Shown here: positions 10,966-20,868 of the stretch, piece after piece
Layout: each line of letters begins with the position of its first letter
Numbering within the stretch: position 1 is the first letter of the stretch
From: Pelagophyceae sp. CCMP2097
Lineage: Eukaryota > Sar > Pelagophyceae
Assembly (NCBI GenBank): GCA_026770575.1
Contig: MU657340.1
Span: forward strand, 52,711-76,120
Reading direction: 5' to 3'
Length of the DNA: 23,410 nt
Notes under the pieces: model-generated
Told to the model about the DNA's origin: nothing
Databases searched by the model: none
The model's input: only the letters and a program-made list of their open reading frames with translations
Made by a program: the position numbers and the translations under genes

Positions 10966-12089
10966 ATGAGGTGTGCGGTGACGGCGTCGGGATTCTTCGT
11001 CGAGCAACTTTACGTGGACTCACGCCTCGACGTCGTCTTCTGGCGGCCGTTTTGTACTGCCCTCGTCGTCCACCCAAAGTACCCGCGCGGCGACGCGCAC
11101 TACCTGCAACCGCAGCGTCCGAGCACCGCGGAGCGACCACCTTGTCGGTCGTAGAGACGCGTGGCTGGAGAGACACGCGCGGCTGTAGAGACGCGCGGCC
11201 GCAGGCACCCGTCGACGCACCTGCGCACGGCCATCGCGCTCGTCGTCGCCGGGCTGCCCTTTGCGCTGTCGATCAAGCAGCGACAGGGCGGCGGCAGCGA
11301 CGACTCGACGGGCTTCGCTGTCTGGCGCGCCTCGACAGTCCTCGCGAGCTACCTCGTCCAAGACTTGGGACGAAGGCCCGTGGCCAAGCACGCCACCGCC
11401 GTCGAACTCGGCTGCGGCGCAGGGGCCGTCGGCGCCTTTGCGGCGGTGCGTCCGCCACCACTTGGTCGCACGAGTCGCCTCTTGGGGTGATCGGCGCGGC
11501 GATGGGCGCGGCCGTCGGCACACGGCGCTCGTAGGCGTGGCTCGGCTACGACGCCGTGGCGACGGACGTCGACGAGATGACGCGCGAGGCCTGCGAGAGC
11601 GCGGCGTCGTACCGCGCGTCGGCGGCGGCGGCGCGCGCGCCGATGCAGGGCACGCTGCGCGTCGAACCGCTGTTCTGGGGCCGCGCCAACGCGAAGCACT
11701 TCGTCGACACGGCGCTGAAAGGGCGGCGCTGCGACCTCATCCTTGGCTCGGAGATCATCTACGCGCTCAAGGAGACGAGCCGGCGCGACGCCGAATCGAC
11801 GTTTGATTACCTCATCGAGACGATCGACGAGCTCCTCGCTTTGGACGCCGCCGCCGCGGCCATCATGTGCTACTGCCCGCGGGCGGACATCGAGGCCTCG
11901 TTCTTCGCCAAGCTATCGGACCGGCGCTTCGTCGCGTCGCCGCCCGTCGAGCTCCGGAGCCTCGGCCTCGCGCACCACCAAGTGGTGAGTCGTCCCGTCC
12001 GCCGGATGCAAACACTCTGCCGACGCGCGCGGCCGCAGGAGGGCATCAAGATCATCGTCGTCTCCCGCGCGCCAGCAGCCGCCGAGTGA
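10966..12089 (+). CDS. METTL21-like (methyltransferase family 16) protein methyltransferase
   Basis: This family transfers methyl groups from S-adenosylmethionine to lysines, mainly on chaperones and translation factors. The secure exons are one ending at 11445, then 11535-11984 and 12039-12089, joined in phase 0. Visible motifs are ALSIKQ followed by TGFAVWRASTVLASYL, motif I VELGCGAGAVGAF, the acidic VATDVDEM, and DLILGSEIIYA, which matches the DLILGADIIY region of METTL21A. The C-terminus GIKIIVVSRAP is the last strand. The 5' end is not resolved. The coding frame is open from about 11155, after an in-frame TAG at 11152-11154, and needs a spliced upstream exon; ATG 10966 is one candidate and sets the start given here. 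A GTAGAGACGCG-type short tandem repeat at 11152-11200 confuses the acceptor. The substrate cannot be told. Confidence 0.83.
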
Positions 12090-12134
12090 CCACCGAGTGT
12101 GTGTTGTGAATTTTACAAATCGAATGTGAACGTG
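12090..12134. other. 45-bp spacer between two convergent stop codons
   Basis: The methyltransferase stop codon (+) ends at 12089 and the DUF3089 hydrolase stop codon (-) begins at 12135. The spacer is AT-rich for this window and must serve both 3' ends, so the transcripts almost certainly overlap as antisense tails. Confidence 0.7.
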
Positions 12135-13324
12135 TCAGGTGGCCTTGCGGAGGGCCAGGAAGGCGGCTAGCGTCTCTTCTGCGTCGCGGCGGACGTGAAG
12201 CCAGAGGGCGTGGAAGTCAAAGGCGTGCATGTCGCCCCGCGCGTCGGCGAAGAAGCGCAGGAGGGCGCCGTGCCGCCGCGTCCCGCAGACGAAGCGGCAG
12301 AGGCCGTCGCGCCGCTCGAGGCGCGCGCAAACGTCGAGGTACAGCGTAGGTGAGCCGTCCACCGGGCTCCACCCGTAGACGGTGCCGGCGTCGGCGCCGA
12401 AAGGGAACGACGCCAGCGGTTCTCGCGCGTCGGCGCAGAATTTGCCGACGCACGTCTCCGCGAGCAAGCAGCGCTCAGTCGCACAGTTCCAGACGCGGAG
12501 CGCGCCGATTTCGGCCGGCGACGCCGCGAGCGGGATCGGGGCTCCCTCGGGCGTCTGCAGCGCCACGCCGGGGCCTGAGTGGCTTCCTGTGGACAACGTT
12601 CCTTAGGACACTGCGGGGACTCTCACAGTACGCGGCGACGAGCCTTTGCCGCAGCGAATCGTCGAAGCGCTCGCGGAGCAGCCGGAGCGCGTGCACCGAG
12701 CCCTGCGAGTGCGATGCGAGGAAGAAGGGGCCCTGGTGAAAGGCCAGGAATGCCTCGAACGCGGCGAGGACGTCGCCGTAAGCAACGTCGAACCGCTCCC
12801 GCAGAATCTGCCGCGAGCCCACCGGGAAGAACGTCGACTGCCGGTAGTGCCTACAGGCCTTGTAAGAAGCCGCCCGCGGTGACTAGGACTGACTCACGGG
12901 ACGTAGCACCGCGCGACGCCGTTGAACGCCGCGACTTGCGAGAGGACATAACCTACTCGCCGACTGCCGACATCGTGGCTCGAAGGGGCCGCTCGGGGAC
13001 TCACCGCGTGTGTGGTCGGTGATCTCCGAGCGCACGTCGGCGTTGTGCAAGGTCGCGTCATGCCCTACGGAAATGCGTCGCACGACGTATCCATCGCGGT
13101 TTGGGCGCCTCACTCGACTTGAGCGTTCCGTGCACGAAGAAGACGCCCGCCTCGGCGGTCGTGGCCGGGGGGCTGCAGAGCGATTGCGAAACGGCCTCGA
13201 GGCTCCCGACGCTGCGCGAGGCGAAGCGCGGCACCGCGGACTCGACGCCCGGCCCCACGCCCAGGTCCGGGCAGGCGAGCCAGAGCGATGCGTCCTGACC
13301 GTAGCACAGCTCGGCCTGCTCCAT
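12135..13324 (-). CDS. DUF3089-family alpha/beta hydrolase (lipase/esterase-like)
   Basis: DUF3089 proteins are alpha/beta hydrolases of unknown substrate, better known from bacteria. Exons 13324-13114, 13064-13005, 12952-12898, 12850-12627 and 12574-12135 join in phase to 329 aa. The family landmarks appear in order: GVFFVHGT (first strand), VLSQVAAFNGVARCYVP then HYRQS, FDVAYGDVLAAFEAFL, the nucleophile elbow ASHSQGS with Ser157, RLVAAY, and a C-terminal MHAFDFHALWLHVRRDA with probable catalytic His300. The usual elbow is Gly-His-Ser-Gln-Gly; here the first Gly is Ser155. No signal peptide follows Met 13324. The frame stays open a little upstream (to 13342), so a further 5' exon with a leader is possible. 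The last intron (12575-12626, 52 nt) was chosen over the nearer acceptor because that one creates a stop. Confidence 0.88.
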
Positions 13325-13958
13325 CGCCTGCTTGGCCACCACGCTCCAGCCAGCTCCCCGAGCTCTGGCAGCTATGCAGCTCTCCCAGAGACGTGCGACG
13401 AAGAGCCGCTGCGAGGGAGGTTCACGTGGCAGTCCCGTGCGCGTCGGTGAACTGGTGCCTGTGTCTATGGCGGCGAGCGCGTGCTCGGGGCTATCGAGCT
13501 CTCAAAGAACCTTCCAGCATTCGCCTAAATAAGACCTTGCTTGCTTGCTTAAGATCCACCCTGGGATACCCTGGGTGAGGCATGAGGGTGTTAATTTATA
13601 GACCGGAAAGCGGCGTTGAGTGCAGTGTGCGACTCCCGTGCAGATCGGCGGCGCTCGCAGGGAGGAAGAGCGGTCGAGTGGGGCTGGCCCAAGACCTTGC
13701 ACTCAGGGCCTCCTCGATTCGGGAGCCCTCCCGACTTGTCGCCTCGGGGAACACCCCGAGAGAAGGCATCGGCTCGTCGAGCGGCCGCTCGTATCGATGG
13801 ATGCATGAATTATAATAGAGTGTGCCAGTGGGCAGGGGAGAAAACAGGAAAGATGTGGCGGGCCACAAGGGGCGGCTTCGCGGCCCGCGGCGGGCCTCAC
13901 GGCCCGCGGGACCAAGGCGTGACCGCAGTTAAAGCCGGACTCGGCGTCCGCGCGGCGC
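13325..13958. other. Intergenic stretch with a dispersed repeat
   Basis: The region lies between the start of the DUF3089 gene and the stop of the ankyrin gene, both on the minus strand. It contains the second, split copy of the dispersed repeat (13541-13692) and AT-rich spots at 13586-13600 and 13805-13818 (ATTATAATAG). I see no conserved coding frame. A 5' exon of the DUF3089 gene could lie in its left part. Confidence 0.5.
13541..13692 (+). repeat. Dispersed repeat, copy 2, modules separated
   Basis: Module A is at 13541-13565 (24 of 25 identical to 143-167). Module B is at 13678-13692 (15 of 15 identical to 167-181). Between them lie 112 bp that the first copy lacks. Right after module A a short duplication repeats CCCTGGG. 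Either this copy gained an insertion or copy 1 is a deleted derivative. Confidence 0.7.
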
Positions 13959-15238
13959 CTACTCCATGGGCTCGTCGTCCGACTCGTCCTCGACGACGGC
14001 CACGACGTCGGGTGCCTTGACGTAAAAGCGCTTGTCCGGCTCGTCCCAGTAGGCGCGGTCTGGCAGGTTCACGCCGAGCTCGTTGGCGCGGATCTTGATG
14101 GCGTCGGCGATTTCGTGGAAGCCGACGCGGCGCGCCGTCTGCTCGGGTGTCACGCCGTGCATGTCCGGCAGGAGCGGGTGCACCTACGGACGTTTGAACG
14201 GTGAGCGAGCCGGAACAACCCTCGCGAGCGTCGTACGGCCGCGAGGAGCGTAGCGTCGTACGGCCGCGAGCAGTATCGTTCTCTGGAGTGTACCTCTGAT
14301 GCCGCTCACAACTTTCACTGCGGTGTCCGGGTTTCCCTCTTCGCGGTGGCGCGGCGACGCGCCTGCGGCAGCGTCAGCAGGAAGGCGACGCAGGACTCCC
14401 AGCCCCAGGCCGCGGCGAGCCAGAGCGGCGTGTGGCCGCCGTCGTCGCGCAGGTTGAAGTTGGTCACGAAGCGGCCTGCGCGCTCGCGCGTCCCGAGGCG
14501 TGGCTTCTCACCAGAGCCGCGTCGAGTCCCGGCAGCGGGGGCCTCTTGGAAGCACATATCTTGGAATCAAAAAGGACGCGGGCAAGACCGTCGTGCCAGT
14601 GGAGCGAGGCGAGCCATTCGAGGACTGCGAGGTGGCCGCGGAGGCTCGCGACGTGCGTCGGCATGGACCGGTCCTCGCGGTTGCACGCATCGAAGCCGTC
14701 AACGGCCCGCCGCTCGTAGTAGTGCAGCGACCTAGACCGCAACTTTTTCGAGGCCCCACGAGTCGGGACCGCGGCCCGTTCGAACGCGTCGCGAGTACAC
14801 TATTCCGGCACCGCCGACTTAAGAAACGCGCTCGGCTGGGCCACTCAAGCCCGTTTGGGGCGATGGAATCGCGGCGCGGGAAAGCGCTTCATCGCGTCGA
14901 GGTTGCCGTCGAAGGCCGCCTTCCACATGGGAGATATCCGTCCTACGCCGCCGGTTCAAACGCGGCGGCCGCCGGACCATAGAGGGAGGGGGCGCCGCGG
15001 CTCCTTGCTCGCGCGAGGCCTCGACGACCCCGCCCAGAGCGTCGCTTTCGACGGGGCGGCCGCCGACGCGGTTTCCAGGGTAGCCACCTTGGCCCCTCGA
15101 GGTGGACGCTGCGCGGGTGATGAGCTGACCGTCAAAGTCCGTGTTGTACTTCAGGCAGAGCTCGTCCATCAGCTCGGGCGCCAGCTCCTCCTCGGCCAGC
15201 GAGCCCACGGGCAGCGGCGCCTTCTTCGCGACGCCCAT
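13959..15238 (-). CDS. Small ankyrin-repeat protein
   Basis: Exons 15238-15130, 14942-14888, 14731-14589, 14475-14363 and 14183-13959 join in phase to about 214 aa. After a charged N-terminus (MGVAKKAPLPVGSLAEEELA) come ankyrin repeats: MWKAAFDGNLDAMKSL, DRSMPTHVASLRGHLAVLEWL, GHTPLWLAAAWGWESCVAFLL and HGVTPEQTARRVGFHEIADAI. The tail is acidic (VVEDESDDEPME). Ankyrin repeats bind proteins; no enzymatic domain is present and no partner is evident. Two joins (donors at 14887 and 14362) need GC donors, because no GT in the right phase precedes the next stop. The first donor could instead be 30 codons further on. It is transcribed away from the MAP3K-like gene, with only 136 bp between the ATGs. 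Confidence 0.8.
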
Positions 15239-15374
15239 CTTCCTGACTTGGTCCGGGTGCGTGTGTTTATGGACGGGTTTCGATGAGACTTCAAATCCTC
15301 CTACCGGAGCCTGCGCAACGGAACGCGGGCTCTTTTCTACCGCGTTGCCCCCAGATCCGCGGACGCAGCGCGCG
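15239..15374. promoter_or_regulatory. 136-bp bidirectional promoter
   Basis: This is the entire space between the start codons of the ankyrin gene (-) and the MAP3K-like gene (+), so both promoters and both 5' leaders must fit here or extend into coding sequence. It is less GC-rich than the genes around 15263-15300. No named element was recognised. Confidence 0.55.
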
Positions 15375-17558
15375 ATGGGGTGCGGCGCGAGCGCGTCGCA
15401 GGTCGAGCCGGCGGTGGAGCCGGCGCTGGTGGTGCCCGAAGCGGTGGCGCATCCGCAGGGCTCGAGCGAGACCAAGGTGGAAAAGCAGGCCGTCGTGGCG
15501 ACGGTCTGCTCCAGGGAGGAGCTCGTCGCAAAGCCGCCGGACCGCATCCGCTGGCGCAAGGGCGACCTGATCGGGACGGGCGCCAACGGCCGCGTCTACC
15601 TGGGGCTCGAGGAGGACACCGGCGCGCGCGTGCCCGCGTCCCGACGCGCCGGCGACGCGCCGTTCTTCACCGTCCCCACCCGGCGACGCCCTGCCCCTCG
15701 AACCGTCGCGGGAGCTCCGAGGGCATGGCCGTTCGGATAATTCGCGGCGGCGCCACTCTGGGCCTTTGATGCGTTTTGACCGGGCGCCGCCGTCCTCGCG
15801 CCTCTACGGGGCCGCCACTTCGACGAGGGGCCCCGCGCGCTTCGCCGGACCCCCTTTGGCGGCGCCTCTGAGGGCGGGCGGCGTAGGATCATCGCGGTGA
15901 AGGAAATCATGTTTTCGAGCGCGCTGCACGACAGAGAAGAGCTGGAGCAGATGCAGGAGGAGATCGAGCTGCTGCGCACGCTGACGCACCCGAACATCGT
16001 CACCTACCTCGGGACGGACGTGAACGACGACGACCAGACGCTGTACATTTTTACCGAGTGGGTCCCAGGCGGAAGCATCCAGGCTTTGGTGACCAAGTTC
16101 GGCCGCCTCGGCGAGGTCATCGTGCGCAAGTACGTCGCGCAGCTCTTGGTTGGCTTGGCCTACCTCCACGGCGAGAACGTGGTGCACCGCGACATAAAGG
16201 CGGCGAACATTCTCGTCGACGACCGCGGGACGATCAAGCTCGCCGACTTTGGGTCGAGCAAGCGCGTCGACGCCGGCGGCACCATGGGCAGCGAGTGCCA
16301 CTCGCTGCGCGGCACGCCCTACTTCATGGCGCCCGAGGTGATCATGCAGACTGGCCACGGCCGCAAGGCGGACGTCTGGTCCGTTGGCTGCACCATACTC
16401 CAAATGGTCACCGGCCAGCCGCCCTGGAAGTCGCTGCAGCTCGGCACGCCGGCGGCGCTGATGTTCCACATCGCAAACGCCACGGAGCCGCCGCCCATGC
16501 CGCCGGAAATGTCGCCCGAGCTCCACTCTTTCCTGCTCGCCTGCTTCCAGCGCGACGTCGACAAGCGGCCCTCGGCCGTGGAGCTGCTCCGCCACCCGTT
16601 TGTGGTCAACGGCGGCGCCGCCGCCGAGGCCATCGCCAGCGCGCAGCGCGGCCTCGCCGCGGCCGCCGCGGCGCCGCCCGCGATCGAGGCGCCGCCGCCC
16701 TTTGGCGCGGTGCTGCCGCAGGCAGACTCGCCGGCCGTCTCCGAGGGCGTCACGTTGCGCCTGCCGCCGGCCTCGCCCAAGGCCATCTCCGAGGCGAGCA
16801 TCGAGGAAGCCGCCGACCAGACGCTTGCGCGGCAGTCGACGCGCGGCCGGCGCGGCGACGGCGACGCCGTGTCGTCGGCGACGGACATGGAGCTCGACGG
16901 CTTCGCCATGCCCGCCGCCGCCCAGCCCGGGCGGCGCGTTTCGGGCGCGCGGCCCGACCAGGACGAGGCGCTGATCACCATGTTCATCACGCGCGAGGCG
17001 ACGACGCAGCTCCAGGGCGCCGACAAGCACTTCCCCGGCCGGCCGCTCACCGCGCAGCCGCGCGGCGCGCCGCCGCCGCGCACGGCGCACTCGCGGCGCG
17101 AGAGGCGCGACGGCGACGACGGCGACGCCACGTGGCACGGCCCCCGGGCGCCACGGCCGCGGGGCTCCGACTCGCGCCCGCCCCGCGACGCCGGCAGCTA
17201 CCGCGACGAAAAGTCGCCGCTCCTCATGGCCGAGCTGCCCGCGCGGCGGCCGCAGCACGGCAGCACGCCGACGAACACGCAGTCGCGCGCCCTCGCCAGC
17301 AGAGGGCGCTTGTCGCCGCAGCCGGCGGGGCGGCCCGTCGCCTGGGACGACCCGGCGGGCGAGTTTGACGACGGCAACATGCGGTCCCACGACGACCGGC
17401 CCATCAACACGGAGGCGGCTCGGCGCGACCGCGAGGCCGTCGTGAGCAAAAGAGTCGAACAGGAGCGGCGCGTCGAGGAGCAGCTCCGGAAGAAAAAGGA
17501 GTTCGAGGCGGAGATCGAACGATATAAGCGCCAGGAGCGCCACGATGGCGCCGCCTGA
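15375..17558 (+). CDS. MAP3K-like (STE11 family, NPK1/ANP type) serine/threonine kinase
   Basis: These kinases phosphorylate MAP2Ks at the top of MAP kinase cascades. Two exons, 15375-15625 and 15887-17558, give 640 aa. The start MGCGAS fits N-myristoylation at Gly2 with a neighbouring Cys for palmitoylation. Kinase landmarks are GTGANG (67-72), AVKEI with Lys89, HRDIKAAN with Asp186, DFG at 204-206, GTPYFMAPE and DVWSVGCTILQMVTGQPPW. GTPYFMAPE with KAANIL is typical of STE11 kinases. After about residue 350 the protein is Ala/Pro/Arg-rich and probably disordered. It ends in a charged helix (VEQERRVEEQLRKKKEFEAE) likely to be a coiled coil. The 261-nt intron splits the Lys strand and only works with a GC donor at 15626, restoring DTGAIIAVKEI. 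The exact MAP3K subgroup is not resolved. Confidence 0.93.
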
Positions 17559-17807
17559 CGCGCCGCCATAACGCCAAAGCCGGCCTGCCGCCGCCACGGG
17601 CCCGAGAGCACCGCGCCTAACGCATCTCACTTGTCAACCTTGGGTCCACCGGTTTGTGAGGCTTCTTCTTCTTCTTCTTCTTCTCCTGTTATAGGCTGCG
17701 TGGCGCCCCGTCGGAGAGAGGTGGGCGGCGTCGACAGATGGCGTCGACCTTGGCAGTTGGTGCAAATGCACGTGTTCTTACAAAAGTCTCCGCGGAGTGA
17801 AGCGGCC
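17559..17807 (+). promoter_or_regulatory. Promoter region of ATG1 with a CTT microsatellite
   Basis: This 249-bp spacer separates the MAP3K-like stop from the ATG1-like start on the same strand. It contains a (CTT) run of about seven units at 17662-17684. The upstream frame stays open to 17631 with another Met at 17766, so a longer N-terminus for ATG1 is possible. Confidence 0.45.
17662..17684. repeat. (CTT)n microsatellite
   Basis: About seven uninterrupted CTT units lie upstream of the ATG1-like gene. They are probably length-variable. Confidence 0.9.
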
Positions 17808-20628
17808 ATGATGAACTCGGCCATGCCCGGCCAGTCGCTGCCGGGCTACGCCGTGGAGCGCAAGCTGGGGACGGGCTCCTACGCCACGGTCTGGCTCGCG
17901 CGGCGCATCAAGCCACCCGAGGCGCTGCGCGGCGCCGCGTCGACGTCCGCCACGCCGCGTCCGTTTTCCGAAGCATGGATCCTTTTCTCCGGCGAGAGAC
18001 CGCGCCCGGGCGAGGGCGGGGGCGCGCCGCCTCGGCGTCGCATCGGGATGTCGACTGGGAAATTGAGAGTCCACCGACGGCGAATCGGCGCCGCCCGTTT
18101 CGGACGTTTGCCACCGGGACCGCGCCTCGTGGTCGGCCACATCACCTATACGTCGCTCGGGGCGACCGACGGCGGACGCGGGGCGGCCCGGGGCCCGCGA
18201 CTCGCCGAATGCGCGGCCTTTTGAGGTTGCCGAGCGTAGAGCTTTGCGGCGTCGTAGGCACGTGGCCATCAAGGCCATCTCGCGCGAGAAGCTGACGCAC
18301 AAGCTGCAGGAGAACTTGGAGTCTGAGATTTCCATCCTGCGCGACTTCCGCCATCCGAACTTGGTGGGACTTGTGGAGATCCACAAGCGCGCGGCGCACA
18401 TTTACATCGTCCTCGAGTACTTGCGCGGCGGCGACCTGCAAAAGCTCATCAAAGCGAGGCGAAGGCTCCCTGAAAAGACGGCTGCGCGGTTCATGGGGCA
18501 TCTGGCAAAAGGGCTCGAGTTCTTGTGGTCCAAAAACCTGATTCACAGGGATATCAAGCCGCAAAACCTCCTCCTCACCTCCGACGGCGACGACGCCGTA
18601 AGTCTTGTGCAAACCGCCCTTTCCAGAAACTCAAAAAACGCAGGTGCTGAAGATTGCCGATTTCGGCTTTGCGCGGCACCTCGAGACGGCGGCGCTGGCG
18701 GAGACTCTGTGCGGGTCGCCGCTGTACATGGCCCCCGAGATCCTGAGCTTCAAGCGCTACGACGCAAAGGCGGACCTGTGGTCCGTCGGCGCCGTCCTGC
18801 GCGAGGCGGCGTCCGCGAGCACCACGGCGAGGACCGCTATCACCGCGGCGAGGACCGCGCCGCAGAAACGACGGCGCACGCGGGACCAGAGGCCAGGGGG
18901 GAAAGACCCGAGCGCCCCTCCCGGATGACGGTGACCCTCGCCGCCGCTAGGTTCGAGATGCTCGCGGGCGAGCCGCCATTCAAGGGCCGGGACCACCGCG
19001 AGCTGCTGGAGAACATCAAGCGCAAGACGCTGCGGCTGCCGCGCGACGTCGCCGTCGGCGGCGACTGCCTGCGGCTCCTGCAGGCCCTCCTGAAGCGCAA
19101 CCCGACGAGCCGCGCCTCGTTTGAAGAGTTCCTGAACTCGCCTTTCGTCCAGGCAGACGGCGAGGCGCCCCGCGACGCGCAGCGGCACGACGGGTCGCCG
19201 CCGCTGCACTCGCCGCGCGGCGCGCCCGCCGCGCCGCGGCCCGACGACGCGAGCGGGACCTCTCAGAGCGGCCATACGCAGCGGACGCCGTCGCCGTCGT
19301 CCGGCGGCCCCGGCCCCGACTCCGGCGCGCGCGGCGCCGGGCAATCGGCGGCGCAGACGCGGCAGCGGCGGTCTTCGTCCGAGTGCTCGTCGTCGTCGCT
19401 GTCGTCGTCGGAGCACCGCGCCCGCGCTGACGCCGCGCGCGGCGCACCCGCGCCACCCTTCGGCACGTCGCCGCCGACGCACGCGCCGCCGGCGCACGCC
19501 TACGACCAGGGGCGGTCCCACTCGTCGTACCAGGGCAGCCAAGGGTCCGGCTTCGTCTCGGGCGCGTACAGAGGCCGCGCCGGCGAAGCAACCCGGAAAA
19601 GCCACGGGGGAAGACGGGGAACTCGGAGTCTTCGTGAGCCGCCATTGGGAGCGAAGAGACGGGGCCGCAGTCCGTCGTCCGCGGGTGCACTTTGACCGTT
19701 TCTGCGCTAGGTCGGAGCGCGAGTCGGAATCGGGGTCGCAGTCGCCGCCACGGGTGGCGCGCCGGCGCCTCGGCGAGGGCAAGCACGACGACGCCGCCGG
19801 GTCGGACGAGTTCGTCGTCGTCGAGCACTACGCGTTTGGCGCGCGGTCGACGCGGACGGCGGCGAGCCCACACGCCGCGCCGCCAAATGCCGCCGCGGCC
19901 AGCGCCGACGAGGCGCTCTGCGCCGCGCTCGTCCTCGCGCGCGTTGCCGACTGCGTCGTGCGCGCGGACCAGCACGACGCCGCAGCCGCCCTCGCCGTCT
20001 ACGTCCTCGCGCTCCGGTAAAAGGCCCGCGCCAGGGATCAAAGTTGGAAAACCTGCAAAGCGACGGCGATCGGGCGGCATCCGCTGCAGGCCAGGGAAGG
20101 GCTCATCGGGGCCGTCTTTGCGCGGCACGCGTGCCTCCGGAGGGCTGCGTGGCTAGGTCTGCGCAGAGTGCCATTTGCGCCGCGCGGTCGCGGCCGCGCG
20201 AGGCCGGCGGCGACCTGGCGCTGCTCACGTCGCAGTACGGCGTACTCCTCCAGCGCGCCGAGGACTGCCACGGCCGCGTGCTGCAGGACGGCTGCGCGCC
20301 GCAACCGCACGCGCCGCTCGCGAGCGCCGAGGAGGTGGTCTACGCGCATGCGGCGCGCGCCGCGCGCCTCGGCGCCGCGCGCGAGTCGCTCGGCGACGCG
20401 CAGGCCGCGCAGCGCCAGTACGCAGAGGCGAGCCGCTGCCTCGCGGCGCTCGTTTCGCTCGAGGCTGAGCCGGTGCGTGGCCCTCGAGACCCTCGCACCG
20501 CCCCTTGCGCCACTTTCGCAAAGCCCAGTGCGACATTGAAGCGCGCACAGGACAAGGTCCGCACGCGCCTCTCGCTGGAGCGGCTCACGTCGCTCGTCGG
20601 CACGGCGCTCGACCGGTGCAAGCAGTGA
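17808..20628 (+). CDS. ATG1: ATG1/ULK autophagy-initiating kinase
   Basis: ATG1/ULK kinases start autophagosome formation, together with ATG13 and ATG17/FIP200-type partners. Seven exons (17808-17938, 18258-18597, 18644-18798, 18951-19565, 19711-20016, 20157-20472, 20551-20628) give 646 aa in phase. Kinase landmarks are [19 protein letters not shown] with Lys49, [11 protein letters not shown] with Asp142, DFGFAR at 163-168, [12 protein letters not shown] and [20 protein letters not shown] Ser/Pro-rich linker follows, then [10 protein letters not shown] (Phe448), which has the form of the LIR that binds ATG8 in ULK1 (DDFVMV). The C-terminal helices ([38 protein letters not shown]) fit the tandem MIT domain. 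The 18799-18950 intron needs a GC donor to restore VLFEML. The first donor (17938) is the least certain; the 319-nt intron after it is the longest resolved in this gene. Met 17808 was chosen for its closeness to the kinase domain. Confidence 0.93.
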
Positions 20629-20868
20629 CCGCTCTATCAACCAGAGATTGGTCGATACGAGCCGCATCGCGAGCAGACCCCGGGTACATGGCGCCGCCCA
20701 CGGCCCAAGTGGGCGCCGAATCGACGAGGAAAACACTAGTATTGTACATAAAAGCACCCACATATGTTAGCGCAGCGGCCTCGGCGGTCGGCCGCCCCGG
20801 CGCACGGCACCTCGGGCCCCGCGCGGCAGGATGTGCATGCGTGCGCGGCGAGCGCCGCCGGCTAAGCG
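20629..20868. other. Convergent intergenic spacer
   Basis: This is a 240-bp gap between the ATG1-like stop (+) and the stop of the unknown repeat protein (-). It holds both 3' ends. The AT-rich stretch near 20733-20770 is the likeliest polyadenylation area. No gene was seen. Confidence 0.5.

Noticed and set aside
10755..11176. Minus-strand frames extending upstream of the WDR43 start
   Set aside because: They run into the divergent methyltransferase side and add no WD40 sequence. Met 10850 starts exactly at the first blade.
11152..11200. GTAGAGACGCG-type repeated words as a possible CRISPR-like or regulatory array
   Set aside because: There are only a few irregular copies with no uniform spacers, in a eukaryotic gene. 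They most likely reflect local slippage near a splice acceptor.
12575..12626. In-frame stop in the DUF3089 gene suggesting a pseudogene
   Set aside because: The stop only arises with the nearer CAG acceptor. The next acceptor, ending at 12575, gives an intact protein with all family motifs.
15804..17630. Long minus-strand open frame of about 600 codons
   Set aside because: It lies antisense to the MAP3K-like exon, which has unmistakable kinase motifs. High GC makes long antisense frames common, and this one has no family motif.
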